A DNA stretch of 7,988 nt, taken from Thermomicrobiales bacterium. GTDB lineage: Bacteria > Chloroflexota > Chloroflexia > Thermomicrobiales > UBA6265. The notes beneath the pieces are model-generated. The model was given only the letters and a program-made list of their open reading frames with translations. It was not told where the DNA came from and made no database searches. The stretch is taken from positions 1 to 7,988 of the forward strand of contig JAUJMG010000174.1 in assembly GCA_030446955.1 (NCBI GenBank). Reading direction: 5' to 3'. A program made the position numbers and the translations under genes. Below, piece after piece: positions 1 to 6,236 of the stretch. The first letter of the stretch is position 1, and every line of letters starts with the position of its first letter.

Positions 1-34
1 AGGGGCCGGGACGGTCTGGCACGTCCCGGCCCCT
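1..34 (-). terminator. Intrinsic terminator hairpin after ricT (T-tract outside window)
   Basis: Bases 1-13 and 22-34 are perfect reverse complements, giving a 13-bp, very GC-rich stem with an 8-nt loop. It begins 33 nt past the ricT stop on the minus strand, where the end of the leftward operon is expected. Read on the minus strand, the uridine run would lie beyond position 1, so it cannot be seen. Read on the plus strand, only a weak TTCT follows. It could be bidirectional if a gene ends from the other side. Confidence 0.7.
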
Positions 35-66
35 TCTCCCGCTACCCACCTCTGCTCCGCGCGACG

Positions 67-1251
67 CTACGCTCCCGACCGCTGCTGACCGGCCCCGCGC
101 CCGCGGCGGCGGCGGCGACGGCTGCGGCTCGGAGAAGGATCGGCAGGAAGCACGGCCTCCGCTTCTTCCACACTCTCCTCCGGGGACACTACCTCGACGG
201 CGGGAGGAGGAGCAGGAGCGTCGAAGACCTTTGGGGCAACCGGTTCCGGCTTTCGCAGCCCAAGATCGGCGCTGGAGAACACGACCTCCTTGTTGTCCTC
301 CGCGATCCGCACCGTCACGAGTTCCCTGATGACCTGGAGGGAAATCACCATGCCGGGACCCATCGGGGTCTCGATCGGCTGCCCCAACCGGGGCATCACC
401 GCCTTCATCTGCTTGTACTGCTCGTTTTCGTAAGAGAGACAGCAGAGCAGCCGGCCGCAAACACCAGACACCTTGCCTGGATTGAGCCCGAGATCCTGTG
501 TCTTAGCCATGCCCATCGAGATTTCAGGGTATACCGGGAGCCAGGAGGAGCAGCAGAGGGTTCGGCCACAGCGCCCGAGTCCGCCAAGCAACCGGGCCTC
601 ATCACGCGGGCCGACCTGCTTCAGCTCCACCCGGCAGCCAAAATGGTCGCCCAGATCCCGTGCCAGGTCACGGAGGTCGACGCGGTCCTGCGTCGAGTAG
701 TTGAGCGTGAGGCTCGACCCGTCAAAGCTGTACTCAGCCGAAATCGGCTTCATCGGAAGCTTGCGCTCGCGGATCTTGGCACCAAACGCCTTAACCGCTC
801 CCGAAGCATCCCGCTTGAGCGTCTCCATCCGACGCACGTCGTCATCGTCCAGGCGCCGCAGGATCGGCTTCAACTCTCCCTGAAGATGGCTCAACGCCAC
901 CTGATGAGGGGCGATGATGACCCGTCCAGCCTCTCGGCCCCGGCTCGTCTCCACAACCACCCAGTCGCCGACGTGGAGGTGATGGTCCGTCGCACCGAAG
1001 TAGTAGGTGCGGCCGGAGTCCCGAAAACGTACCCCGGCGACGCGCGCTGCCGGACCAGCGGCTGGGTCGACCGTTGCCTGATCTTCGGTATGGCAGTCGC
1101 ACGCGCCGACCTTCTCGCCGGCCTCAAGTCTCGTCTTGAATCGTTGACGGGCGTGAGCGCGTGCCTCGTCGAGGCTCATCGGCGTGAATGGGGCGCTTGC
1201 CGTGATCGTGTCAGCGGTTACAGGCGTCCCGGCGGGGATATTGTCGGCCAT
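67..1251 (-). CDS. ricT: PSP1 domain protein, RicT (YaaT)-like iron-sulfur protein
   Basis: 394 aa. The PSP1 core is clear. Residues 226-234 read GRCGRTLCC and residues 263-271 read GVCGRLLCC followed by LSYEN, with MAKTQDLGLNPGK between; this is the hallmark of RicT/YaaT. C228, C233, C234, C265, C270 and C271 form the conserved cysteine set. In Bacillus subtilis RicT works with RicA and RicF in the Y-complex, which carries Fe-S clusters and aids RNase Y-dependent mRNA processing. Whether partners exist here is not visible. The C-terminus (about 340-394) is low complexity: a Pro/Ala/Glu stretch, then a run of arginines at 377-385, suggesting an RNA- or membrane-binding tail. An additional CDCH lies at 51-54. 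The ATG at 1251 lies 34 nt inside holB; Met25 (1179) is an alternative start. Neither has a good ribosome site, so translational coupling to holB is likely. Confidence 0.93.
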   Translation of the reverse strand: MADNIPAGTPVTADTITASAPFTPMSLDEARAHARQRFKTRLEAGEKVGACDCHTEDQATVDPAAGPAARVAGVRFRDSGRTYYFGATDHHLHVGDWVVVETSRGREAGRVIIAPHQVALSHLQGELKPILRRLDDDDVRRMETLKRDASGAVKAFGAKIRERKLPMKPISAEYSFDGSSLTLNYSTQDRVDLRDLARDLGDHFGCRVELKQVGPRDEARLLGGLGRCGRTLCCSSWLPVYPEISMGMAKTQDLGLNPGKVSGVCGRLLCCLSYENEQYKQMKAVMPRLGQPIETPMGPGMVISLQVIRELVTVRIAEDNKEVVFSSADLGLRKPEPVAPKVFDAPAPPPAVEVVSPEESVEEAEAVLPADPSPSRSRRRRRRGRGAGQQRSGA

Positions 1252-2309
1252 TCAAGCACCATTGATTCCAATGCCAGGCGCGGCCGGACGTTCGTCTCCA
1301 GGTGTCCGATGCACGTCTGCACACTGCAAACGGCCCGGTGGAGGTCGTCCATCGTCCAGTCGCGCGCCAGCTCGTTGAGTCGTTCCGCGTTCCCGCGGTA
1401 GGTCAGGTAATGGGGTTGGTCGGCGTGCAACAGGAGCGCGTCGCGCCACACGCCGAGGAGCGTCTCGAGGTCTGCGAAGACCTCAGGCCGCCGTTTGGAG
1501 AAGGTGTCGCCTAGACGAACCGCTGTCACCAGCCGCTCATAGCCGGAACCGGCGATCCAGGAAAGAGCGCGGTCCACCGCCTCCATGCGCCGTTGAAGCA
1601 CCTTGGGATCAGCAGCTGCCCGGTGCGCCCATCCCGGACGACCACCGGAGAGCGCCGCAATTTCCTCGGCCCGGTCCTGCCCGATTCCGGCGGCAAGTAG
1701 TGAATCCACCACCGCCGTGGTCCGAACCGGCCGCAGATCGATGATCTGGCATCGGGAGCGGATGGTGGGGAGCAACAACTCCAAATCGTCGGAGAGCAGC
1801 ACGAGCACGACAAAGGGAGGCGGCTCCTCCAAGGTTTTGAGCAGCGCTTCCTGGGCGATCTCCTGGAGCGTCTCTCCATCGTCCAAGATGACTACCCGCC
1901 ACGAGCTCTCCATCGGCCGGAGGGCCACGGTGGAACAGACATCACGGACCGTCTCGATCGTGAGGGAGGTGTTTTTCCCTCCCGACTTCTCGGCGAGAGC
2001 CGCTTGGGTGGCCAAGCTAAAGGCCTGGACGTCAGGGTGAACTCCGCGTCCGATCTTCCGGCAGGCCAGGCAGACACCGCACATGAGACCGGGAGCCGGC
2101 GGATCCTGGCAGCACAAGGCCTGAGCAAAGACCTGCGCGAACGTCGTCTTGCCCATGCCCTCCGGACCGGCGACAAGGTAGGCGTGGCGAACCCGCGACC
2201 CACGAATCGCCTGTTGAAGCGCGGCAACCGCTGCGTCATGGCCCCAGATCGGCCAGCCGCTCGATCCTTCCGCGGGAGCGGCGAGATCGGAAACCGTCGC
2301 CGTCACCAC
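1218..2309 (-). CDS. holB: DNA polymerase III subunit delta' (clamp-loader ATPase)
   Basis: 363 aa, a normal length for delta'. It is the clamp-loader subunit that, with DnaX and delta, loads the beta sliding clamp onto primed DNA. An intact Walker A, GPEGMGKT, lies at 48-55, and the zinc module has C66/C67, C77, C80 and C83. The Walker B-like VVILDDGE is at 139-146, ALLKTLEEPP at 155-164, and the SRC motif (sensor region) at 185-187. GGRPGWA at about 217-223 marks the start of the lid/C-terminal helices. The start is a GTG at 2309, 1 nt after the stop of the upstream NERD-like gene; a second GTG follows directly, so the start may be 3 nt later. It overlaps ricT by 34 nt. The holB-ricT pair is a known neighbourhood. 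Confidence 0.95.
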   Translation of the reverse strand: MVTATVSDLAAPAEGSSGWPIWGHDAAVAALQQAIRGSRVRHAYLVAGPEGMGKTTFAQVFAQALCCQDPPAPGLMCGVCLACRKIGRGVHPDVQAFSLATQAALAEKSGGKNTSLTIETVRDVCSTVALRPMESSWRVVILDDGETLQEIAQEALLKTLEEPPPFVVLVLLSDDLELLLPTIRSRCQIIDLRPVRTTAVVDSLLAAGIGQDRAEEIAALSGGRPGWAHRAAADPKVLQRRMEAVDRALSWIAGSGYERLVTAVRLGDTFSKRRPEVFADLETLLGVWRDALLLHADQPHYLTYRGNAERLNELARDWTMDDLHRAVCSVQTCIGHLETNVRPRLALESMVLEWPTISPPGRL

Positions 2310-2310
2310 G

Positions 2311-3078
2311 CTAGGCTGCTCGCTTCTTGACGGGACGGCGACTCTTCACAGGCCGGCGGTTCTTCCGTTGCCCAGACACCTCGAGTCGCTCCCCAATCGC
2401 CAGGGCTTCGAGGAGCGCGTCTCGCTCGTTCTGCCGGACAGACGCATCGGCCGGTAGTTCCCGGACGAAATCTGCGAGTTCTTCAATCTTGAGCGCAGGA
2501 TAGGTCGGATCCTCCACTTCGAGGTTCACCAGGGGACTGACGAAGACCACCGCCCCGGAGACATCCACCTGTAGCTGATGAGACGCAAGGTGCGCTTCCA
2601 CGGTGGCAATGCTCTGCGTGGTTTCGTAAACCGGGTTGCCGAGTTGAGGCCCGCTCATCCCGAAGAGCCGGCCAATGCCGACCCCCTTCTTTCGCCAGCG
2701 CCCCTTGCGGGCCACGATCCTCCCAGGAAGCTCCCGTGCGGTAATGACGAGGACGCCGCCGGGATGAAGCAGCATGTGCTCCACCGTCCGCTTGCCGAGT
2801 TGGGCATAGTGAATGAGGGCGTATTTGTCGCTGAGACCGCTCAGCCGCATGTCCAACGCCACGTCGTTGCGCGGGTTGCGGCTCCACTTGCCGACCTGCT
2901 GCATGCCACTGTTGAACAAGATGAACCCGCCGAACAGCATGGCGTAGGCGAACAGGAGGTAGCGGGGATTGAGCGCCAAGACAAAGACGGCGATCAGCAG
3001 TGTCAAGCCGAGGAGCGCGCTCCACTTGGCTACACGCTTACGACGCTTCACGTACCCGACATTACGCACGATCCGCAT
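2311..3078 (-). CDS. Membrane-anchored NERD-like domain protein
   Basis: 255 aa from the chosen ATG, which begins MRIVRNVGYVKRRKR. A basic N-terminus is followed by two hydrophobic helices (about 19-36 and 39-57), then a cytosolic domain. Residues about 85-183 resemble NERD (nuclease-related): the EHMLLHPGGVLVI strand, GRIVARKGRW, GNPVYETTQ, then a GAVVFVS strand and a final KIEELADFV helix. Where NERD proteins usually carry an acidic-x-Lys core (as in IETK), this one reads ITAR, so nuclease activity is doubtful. The C-terminus (about 238-255) is highly basic with a repeated RRPVK. An in-frame ATG at 3165 would add 29 residues that lack any domain character; the 3078 start has an AGG about 6 nt upstream. 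The gene ends 1 nt before the holB start, so the two are probably co-transcribed. The biological role is unknown. Confidence 0.75.
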   Translation of the reverse strand: MRIVRNVGYVKRRKRVAKWSALLGLTLLIAVFVLALNPRYLLFAYAMLFGGFILFNSGMQQVGKWSRNPRNDVALDMRLSGLSDKYALIHYAQLGKRTVEHMLLHPGGVLVITARELPGRIVARKGRWRKKGVGIGRLFGMSGPQLGNPVYETTQSIATVEAHLASHQLQVDVSGAVVFVSPLVNLEVEDPTYPALKIEELADFVRELPADASVRQNERDALLEALAIGERLEVSGQRKNRRPVKSRRPVKKRAA

Positions 3079-3217
3079 AGAGCCTATCTCGGGAGCCGCG
3101 TCTACGGGCGAGTAGTAAAGAGAGTGGCTTGCGTCGCCGAGCAAGCCAGACGGCGCAAGCGCCATGGAGACGAGGACGGTCGGAGTTTAGCACAGCGGGA
3201 GGGCCGCCTCGCCGCGA
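3079..3217 (-). other. Gap between membrane-protein genes with two small inverted repeats
   Basis: If the NERD-like gene starts at 3078, this 139-nt stretch is noncoding. It contains an 8-bp inverted repeat, TGGCTTGC (3125-3132) with GCAAGCCA (3141-3148) and an 8-nt loop. A smaller one is GGCG (3152-3155) with CGCC (3160-3163) around CAAG. No U-run follows either, so they are not intrinsic terminators. They may be an mRNA leader structure or chance. If translation starts at 3165, most of this is coding. Confidence 0.3.
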
Positions 3218-4045
3218 TTACATGAGGGGTGGGGCGCCGGTCACCTGTTCAAGGAGATAGCGAGCGGCCGCAATTCCCGCCATGACGGCGACCGCCAGCA
3301 ACAGCGCCACGGTCGCTGACCACTCCAATTGCCGGGGCGAGACAAACGTTCCCTCGCGCCTACTGACGAGCACCACGACAACAAGCATCAGACCGCCAAC
3401 GGTCAATGTCGCCCCGGTGAGCAGGAGCAACGTGACCGGCATGTACAGCCACGAGGCTCCAGACATCACGGCAAGCGCAAGAGGCGCCTGGAGCAACGCC
3501 AGCAGCCCCACTTCCCGAGGGCCATTGACGGTCGAGGTGGGCCTGCCCGAGCGCCAGAGGGTGGTCGCAAGCAGGTAACAGACCCCAGCGGCCAGCGTCA
3601 CGCCTGCCCCAAGACCTGTGAGCAAGCGATAGGCATTGCGCGGTTCGTACGGGTGCCAGAGGCGAAGATCGAGCAGCAGTGAGTTCACCCCATCGACGGC
3701 CATCGAGGCGACCAAGGCTCCGAGGGTGATCATGGTCAAGGGCTGAGGCAGGCCGAAGGCTCGGTAGCGGCCGCGGGTTGCAAGGTAAAGGGATGCCACG
3801 AGAAAGCCGCCGTAGATGCCGGTCATGCGGCCATCAAACGGCAAGTGGCGCCCATCAAAGGCGAACGAATGGCTGGGCCGTTGAGCGCAGAGGCCATGCA
3901 AGGCCGCATGCGCCTTGTGCTCGAGCGACCATGGGGCAAGGAAGAACCCTGCAACGAGCAGGACCAAGGCCAATGGAAAGAGCAACGGCGGGCGAGCAGC
4001 ATTGCCCGGGCGGGCCAGGTGAACTGAGGTGAGGCGTTGGACCAT
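3218..4045 (-). CDS. DUF2085-like multi-pass membrane protein
   Basis: 275 aa, predominantly hydrophobic, with about seven candidate membrane helices (near 21-38, 74-90, 101-122, 144-163, 180-198, 203-227 and 243-263). Between helices 1 and 2 it reads LCAQRPSHSF, then LPFDGRMTGIYGGF, and later AVDGVNSLL and NAYRLLTG. This is the pattern of DUF2085 proteins, whose usual form is CHQ-x-PERSF, then PvCaRctGiY, then DG and lR-TG. The His of CHQ and the two cysteines of the CaRC segment are replaced (CAQ, FDGRM), so any metal or thiol function of the family may be lost. The C-terminal helices beyond the DUF2085 core are extra. The function of the family is unknown. It lies upstream of the NERD-like gene by 139 nt and could start the leftward operon or be separate. 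Confidence 0.72.
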   Translation of the reverse strand: MVQRLTSVHLARPGNAARPPLLFPLALVLLVAGFFLAPWSLEHKAHAALHGLCAQRPSHSFAFDGRHLPFDGRMTGIYGGFLVASLYLATRGRYRAFGLPQPLTMITLGALVASMAVDGVNSLLLDLRLWHPYEPRNAYRLLTGLGAGVTLAAGVCYLLATTLWRSGRPTSTVNGPREVGLLALLQAPLALAVMSGASWLYMPVTLLLLTGATLTVGGLMLVVVVLVSRREGTFVSPRQLEWSATVALLLAVAVMAGIAAARYLLEQVTGAPPLM

Positions 4046-4059
4046 GAGACTCTCGCGTT

Positions 4060-4482
4060 CTAATGCAGTCGGATCAAGGCGAACGGCAGACGCAACCCTG
4101 CCTGAAGGAGCGCCTCAAGCTCCGCGGTGAACGCCGTGGAACTCTGTCGAAATTCTACGTGGTCGCACCGATTGATGACTTGGTCCCCGATGTCCAGCGG
4201 CAGGAAACAGAGCAGCCAAGCTTGTCCTCCTTGGCCCAGCCTCGAGAGATTGAAGAGATTGATACGAAATGGGGTTCCATTACATGGTTGTCGGTGACCG
4301 GCCGCCAGTGCTCAGGCTCGGAGCGGCTTTATGGGGTGAGCATGAGACGGAATCCCCGGGCACCCAGACTGACGCCAGAGGTACGGCCAACGCTTCAGAC
4401 GGACCTGGTATGAGGTGTGCCAGCCCCGCTCCACCAGTGCGGATCCAACCAGCCTCAATATCAGTCCCGGTGGAAGGCCGGT
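4060..4482 (-). pseudogene. Possible decayed gene: minus-strand frame with one internal TGA
   Basis: One minus-strand frame runs from just after a TAG (4485-4483) to a TAG (4062-4060) with a single interruption, TGA at 4314-4312. The upstream half (possible starts TTG 4458 or GTG 4434) reads like protein, for example VERGWHTSYQVRLKRWPYLW. The downstream half, after the TGA, includes FRINLFNLSRLGQGGQAW and LLCFLPLDIGDQVINRCD and ends just before the ATG of the DUF2085-like gene. The second half has no ATG, GTG or usable TTG near its beginning. I do not recognise a family. It could be a decayed gene or an accidental open frame in GC-rich DNA; the codon-aligned plus-strand frame (from ATG 4063) is also open, which weakens the case. 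Confidence 0.25.
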
Positions 4483-4487
4483 CTACT

Positions 4488-4515
4488 TTGTCCTAGGATG
4501 CGCCCTAGGTAGCAG
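4488..4515 (+). promoter_or_regulatory. Candidate promoter of lipid operon with twin CCTAGG sites
   Basis: TTGTCC (4488-4493) and TAGCAG (4510-4515) are 16 bp apart and give a weak sigma-70-type match (4/6 and 3/6). The palindrome CCTAGG occurs twice, at 4492-4497 and 4504-4509, 12 bp apart from start to start, largely within the spacer. That arrangement could be an operator for a repressor, but this is a guess from position alone. Confidence 0.22.
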
Positions 4516-4551
4516 TCGGCAGCCTTGATAGTAGGGTGGGAGCGAAACGAG

Positions 4552-5307
4552 TTGGCAAACGTGCTGAAGGGTATCGGGCGGAAGAGCCAGCCGCCGGAGG
4601 TTGTGCAGACCGCGCGGCGGCAAGCCGATGTGGCCACGGTCTCCGAGCGTGCCGCCCTTGCTCGGGGACGTGGAGGGCTCGCCGTGGCGCTCCTGGCCCT
4701 CGCTGGATTCGCCGCCCTCTTTACCCTCGTACGGACGAAGCGAAGCGCCGCGGCCGATGTGGCGATCACCATGCGCCTCCAGCGGCGAAAGTGGCCGTGG
4801 CTCGCGCGCGTCATGCACCTCGCGTCCTGGCCCGGGTTTCCTCCTCAAAGCCGGATCATCCCGGCCGTCATACCCGCCGTGATTTGGACGCTCGGGTTTC
4901 GCCTAGAAGCATTTTTTCAGCTCCTCGGCTGGGGCACATCCGGCCTCTCGTTCTGCATCAAGAGCATCATGAACCGGGAGCGCCCGAACCAGCCGGAGAT
5001 CGCGGTTGCCGTAGCTCGGATCGGGGGATCAAGCTTCCCGAGCGGGCACACCATCAACTATGTCGGTGTCTACGGCTTCCTCGCCTATCTAGTCCACACC
5101 TGGGTCCGGCCGGCCGCAGCACGGCGGGCGATTGTCGGGCTCCTGCTGACAATGATTGCCCTTGTTGGCCCGAGCCGTATTTACCTCGGTCACCACTGGG
5201 CGACGGATGTCTCCGCCTCGTACCTGCTCGGCACCAGCTACCTCATTGGGCTAACGTCACTCTACCGGCGGGTCAAGGCACGGGCCGCCGGCGTCTCACA
5301 CCGGTGA
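4552..5307 (+). CDS. PAP2-family membrane phosphatase (lipid phosphate phosphatase)
   Basis: 251 aa from TTG 4552. Integral-membrane acid phosphatase of the PAP2 superfamily, which removes phosphate from phosphatidate, isoprenyl diphosphates or similar lipids. All three signature motifs are intact: K137-x6-R144-P145 (KSIMNRERP), PSGH at 163-166, and SR-x5-H-x3-D at S208, R209, H215 and D219. Hydrophobic helices lie near 41-60 and flank the motifs (about 102-117, 122-137, 172-185, 193-206, 222-237). The start is uncertain. TTG 4552 has GGAG at 4539-4542, 9 nt upstream; TTG 4525 adds nine residues but has no ribosome site; GTG 4561 is also possible. The gene ends in the GTGA that starts the kinase gene. 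Substrate cannot be told from sequence; the neighbours suggest glycerolipid or other long-chain lipid phosphates. Confidence 0.9.
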   Translation: MANVLKGIGRKSQPPEVVQTARRQADVATVSERAALARGRGGLAVALLALAGFAALFTLVRTKRSAAADVAITMRLQRRKWPWLARVMHLASWPGFPPQSRIIPAVIPAVIWTLGFRLEAFFQLLGWGTSGLSFCIKSIMNRERPNQPEIAVAVARIGGSSFPSGHTINYVGVYGFLAYLVHTWVRPAAARRAIVGLLLTMIALVGPSRIYLGHHWATDVSASYLLGTSYLIGLTSLYRRVKARAAGVSHR

Positions 5308-6236
5308 GCCAAGAGCCCATCCCCGATCCTCGGATCCTCGTCATCTACAACCCGTCGTCGGGAGAGAAAGCTGGTCTCTCGACCAATCGCGTCTCTGAGG
5401 AAGACATACGCGCTCTCATGGAGCGCCACGGTCTCGAACACGACCTGGTGGTGACCGAGACCGAAGAGGCGGGCGTCCAGGCGGCACGGGACGCCGTGGA
5501 GGGACACTACGATGTCGTGGTGGCGGCAGGTGGTGACGGCACCATTGGGTTGATCGCCTGTCAGCTTCTCGACACGCAGACAGCCCTCGGGGTCTTGCCC
5601 ATCGGCAGCATCATGAACATTCCCCGGATGCTGGACCTGCCCCGGGACCTGGAGGGTGCCGCCGCGACACTCAAACAGTTCGTCGTGCGTACCATCGACG
5701 TTGGGGAAGCCAACGACCAACTCTTCTTCGAGGCGGGATCAGTTGGGCTCAATGCCGCCATCTTCCGAGAAGGCCAGCGGTTCGGTGACGGGGAGTACGG
5801 GTCCATCCTGCGCGGCATTTGGGTCATGCTCCGGTATCCACCGGCCCGGATGACACTTCATCTAGACGATCGCGTCGTGAGGACGCGGGCGCTGATGGTC
5901 ACGGTCGCGAACGGGCCCTACACCGGTATCGGCTTCACGATCGCCCCGAGCGCGCGATTGGATGACGGGTTGTTCGATGTCAGGGTTTTCCGCGGCTTCT
6001 CGAAGATGGAGTTGGTGCTCCACTTCTGGAAGATCGCTTTTGGGCGCCGTCGCTATTCGCCGAAGGTCTCGACCTACCGATCGTCCCGAGTCCGGGTCGA
6101 AAGCGTCCATCCCCTCCCCTGCCGAGCCGACTCCCATGATCTTGGCACCACCCCCATCACATTCGAGATGAGAAGCGCGGCCCTGCGCATCGTTGCGCCT
6201 CCTCCTCCGCCCCTCGGGCACAGCGTAGCGACGTGA
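5304..6236 (+). CDS. Diacylglycerol kinase-family lipid kinase
   Basis: 310 aa from GTG 5304, a usual length for bacterial DgkB/YegS-type kinases, which phosphorylate diacylglycerol or related lipids with ATP. Seen: NPSSG at 16-20, the nucleotide-binding GGDGT at 76-80, the P-GSIMN loop at 99-105, SVGLNA at 146-151, and IAPSARLDDGLFDV at 213-226. Two departures stand out: GSIMN where most members have GT-x-ND, and ADSHDLGTTP (275-284) where the family usually has a DGE motif before the TP. The tail ends in a run of prolines. It has no ribosome site of its own; the GTG overlaps the PAP2 stop by 4 nt (GTGA), so coupled translation is likely. The frame stays open far upstream through the PAP2 gene, but that extension is a shadow. 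The lipid substrate is unknown. Confidence 0.9.
   Translation: MSQEPIPDPRILVIYNPSSGEKAGLSTNRVSEEDIRALMERHGLEHDLVVTETEEAGVQAARDAVEGHYDVVVAAGGDGTIGLIACQLLDTQTALGVLPIGSIMNIPRMLDLPRDLEGAAATLKQFVVRTIDVGEANDQLFFEAGSVGLNAAIFREGQRFGDGEYGSILRGIWVMLRYPPARMTLHLDDRVVRTRALMVTVANGPYTGIGFTIAPSARLDDGLFDVRVFRGFSKMELVLHFWKIAFGRRRYSPKVSTYRSSRVRVESVHPLPCRADSHDLGTTPITFEMRSAALRIVAPPPPPLGHSVAT

Larger units (their letters stand above)
4046..4551. other. Divergent intergenic region, no firmly supported gene
   Basis: About 500 nt separate the leftward operon (start 4045) from the rightward lipid operon. It must hold both promoters. Several short frames exist, but none has both a credible start with a ribosome site and a recognisable domain. 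A minus-strand frame with one internal stop and a possible promoter with two CCTAGG palindromes are listed separately. I saw no tRNA, large repeat or insertion-sequence end. Confidence 0.6.

Noticed and set aside
643..1401. 252-aa plus-strand frame opposite ricT
   Set aside because: Arg/Ser-rich shadow of a gene with clear PSP1 motifs on the other strand.
3079..3165. Start of the NERD-like gene at ATG 3165
   Set aside because: The extra 29 residues look unrelated to the domain and there is no ribosome site; 3078 begins a basic segment leading into the first helix.
3166..3217. Promoter with TAAACT (minus strand) ahead of the NERD-like gene
   Set aside because: The -10 match is 4/6 and no -35 box stands at a proper distance.
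2578..3225. 215-aa plus-strand frame opposite the NERD-like gene
   Set aside because: Composition is typical of an antisense GC-rich shadow; the minus strand carries membrane helices and a NERD-like pattern.
4063..4413. 116-aa plus-strand frame in the divergent region
   Set aside because: No domain, no ribosome site seen, and it points toward another gene without a clear role; equally likely a shadow of the minus-strand frame.
4536..5303. Upstream extension of the lipid-kinase frame, making a 566-aa open frame
   Set aside because: It overlaps the whole PAP2 gene in another frame, has Arg/Pro/His-rich low-quality protein, and the kinase domain begins right after the GTG at 5304.
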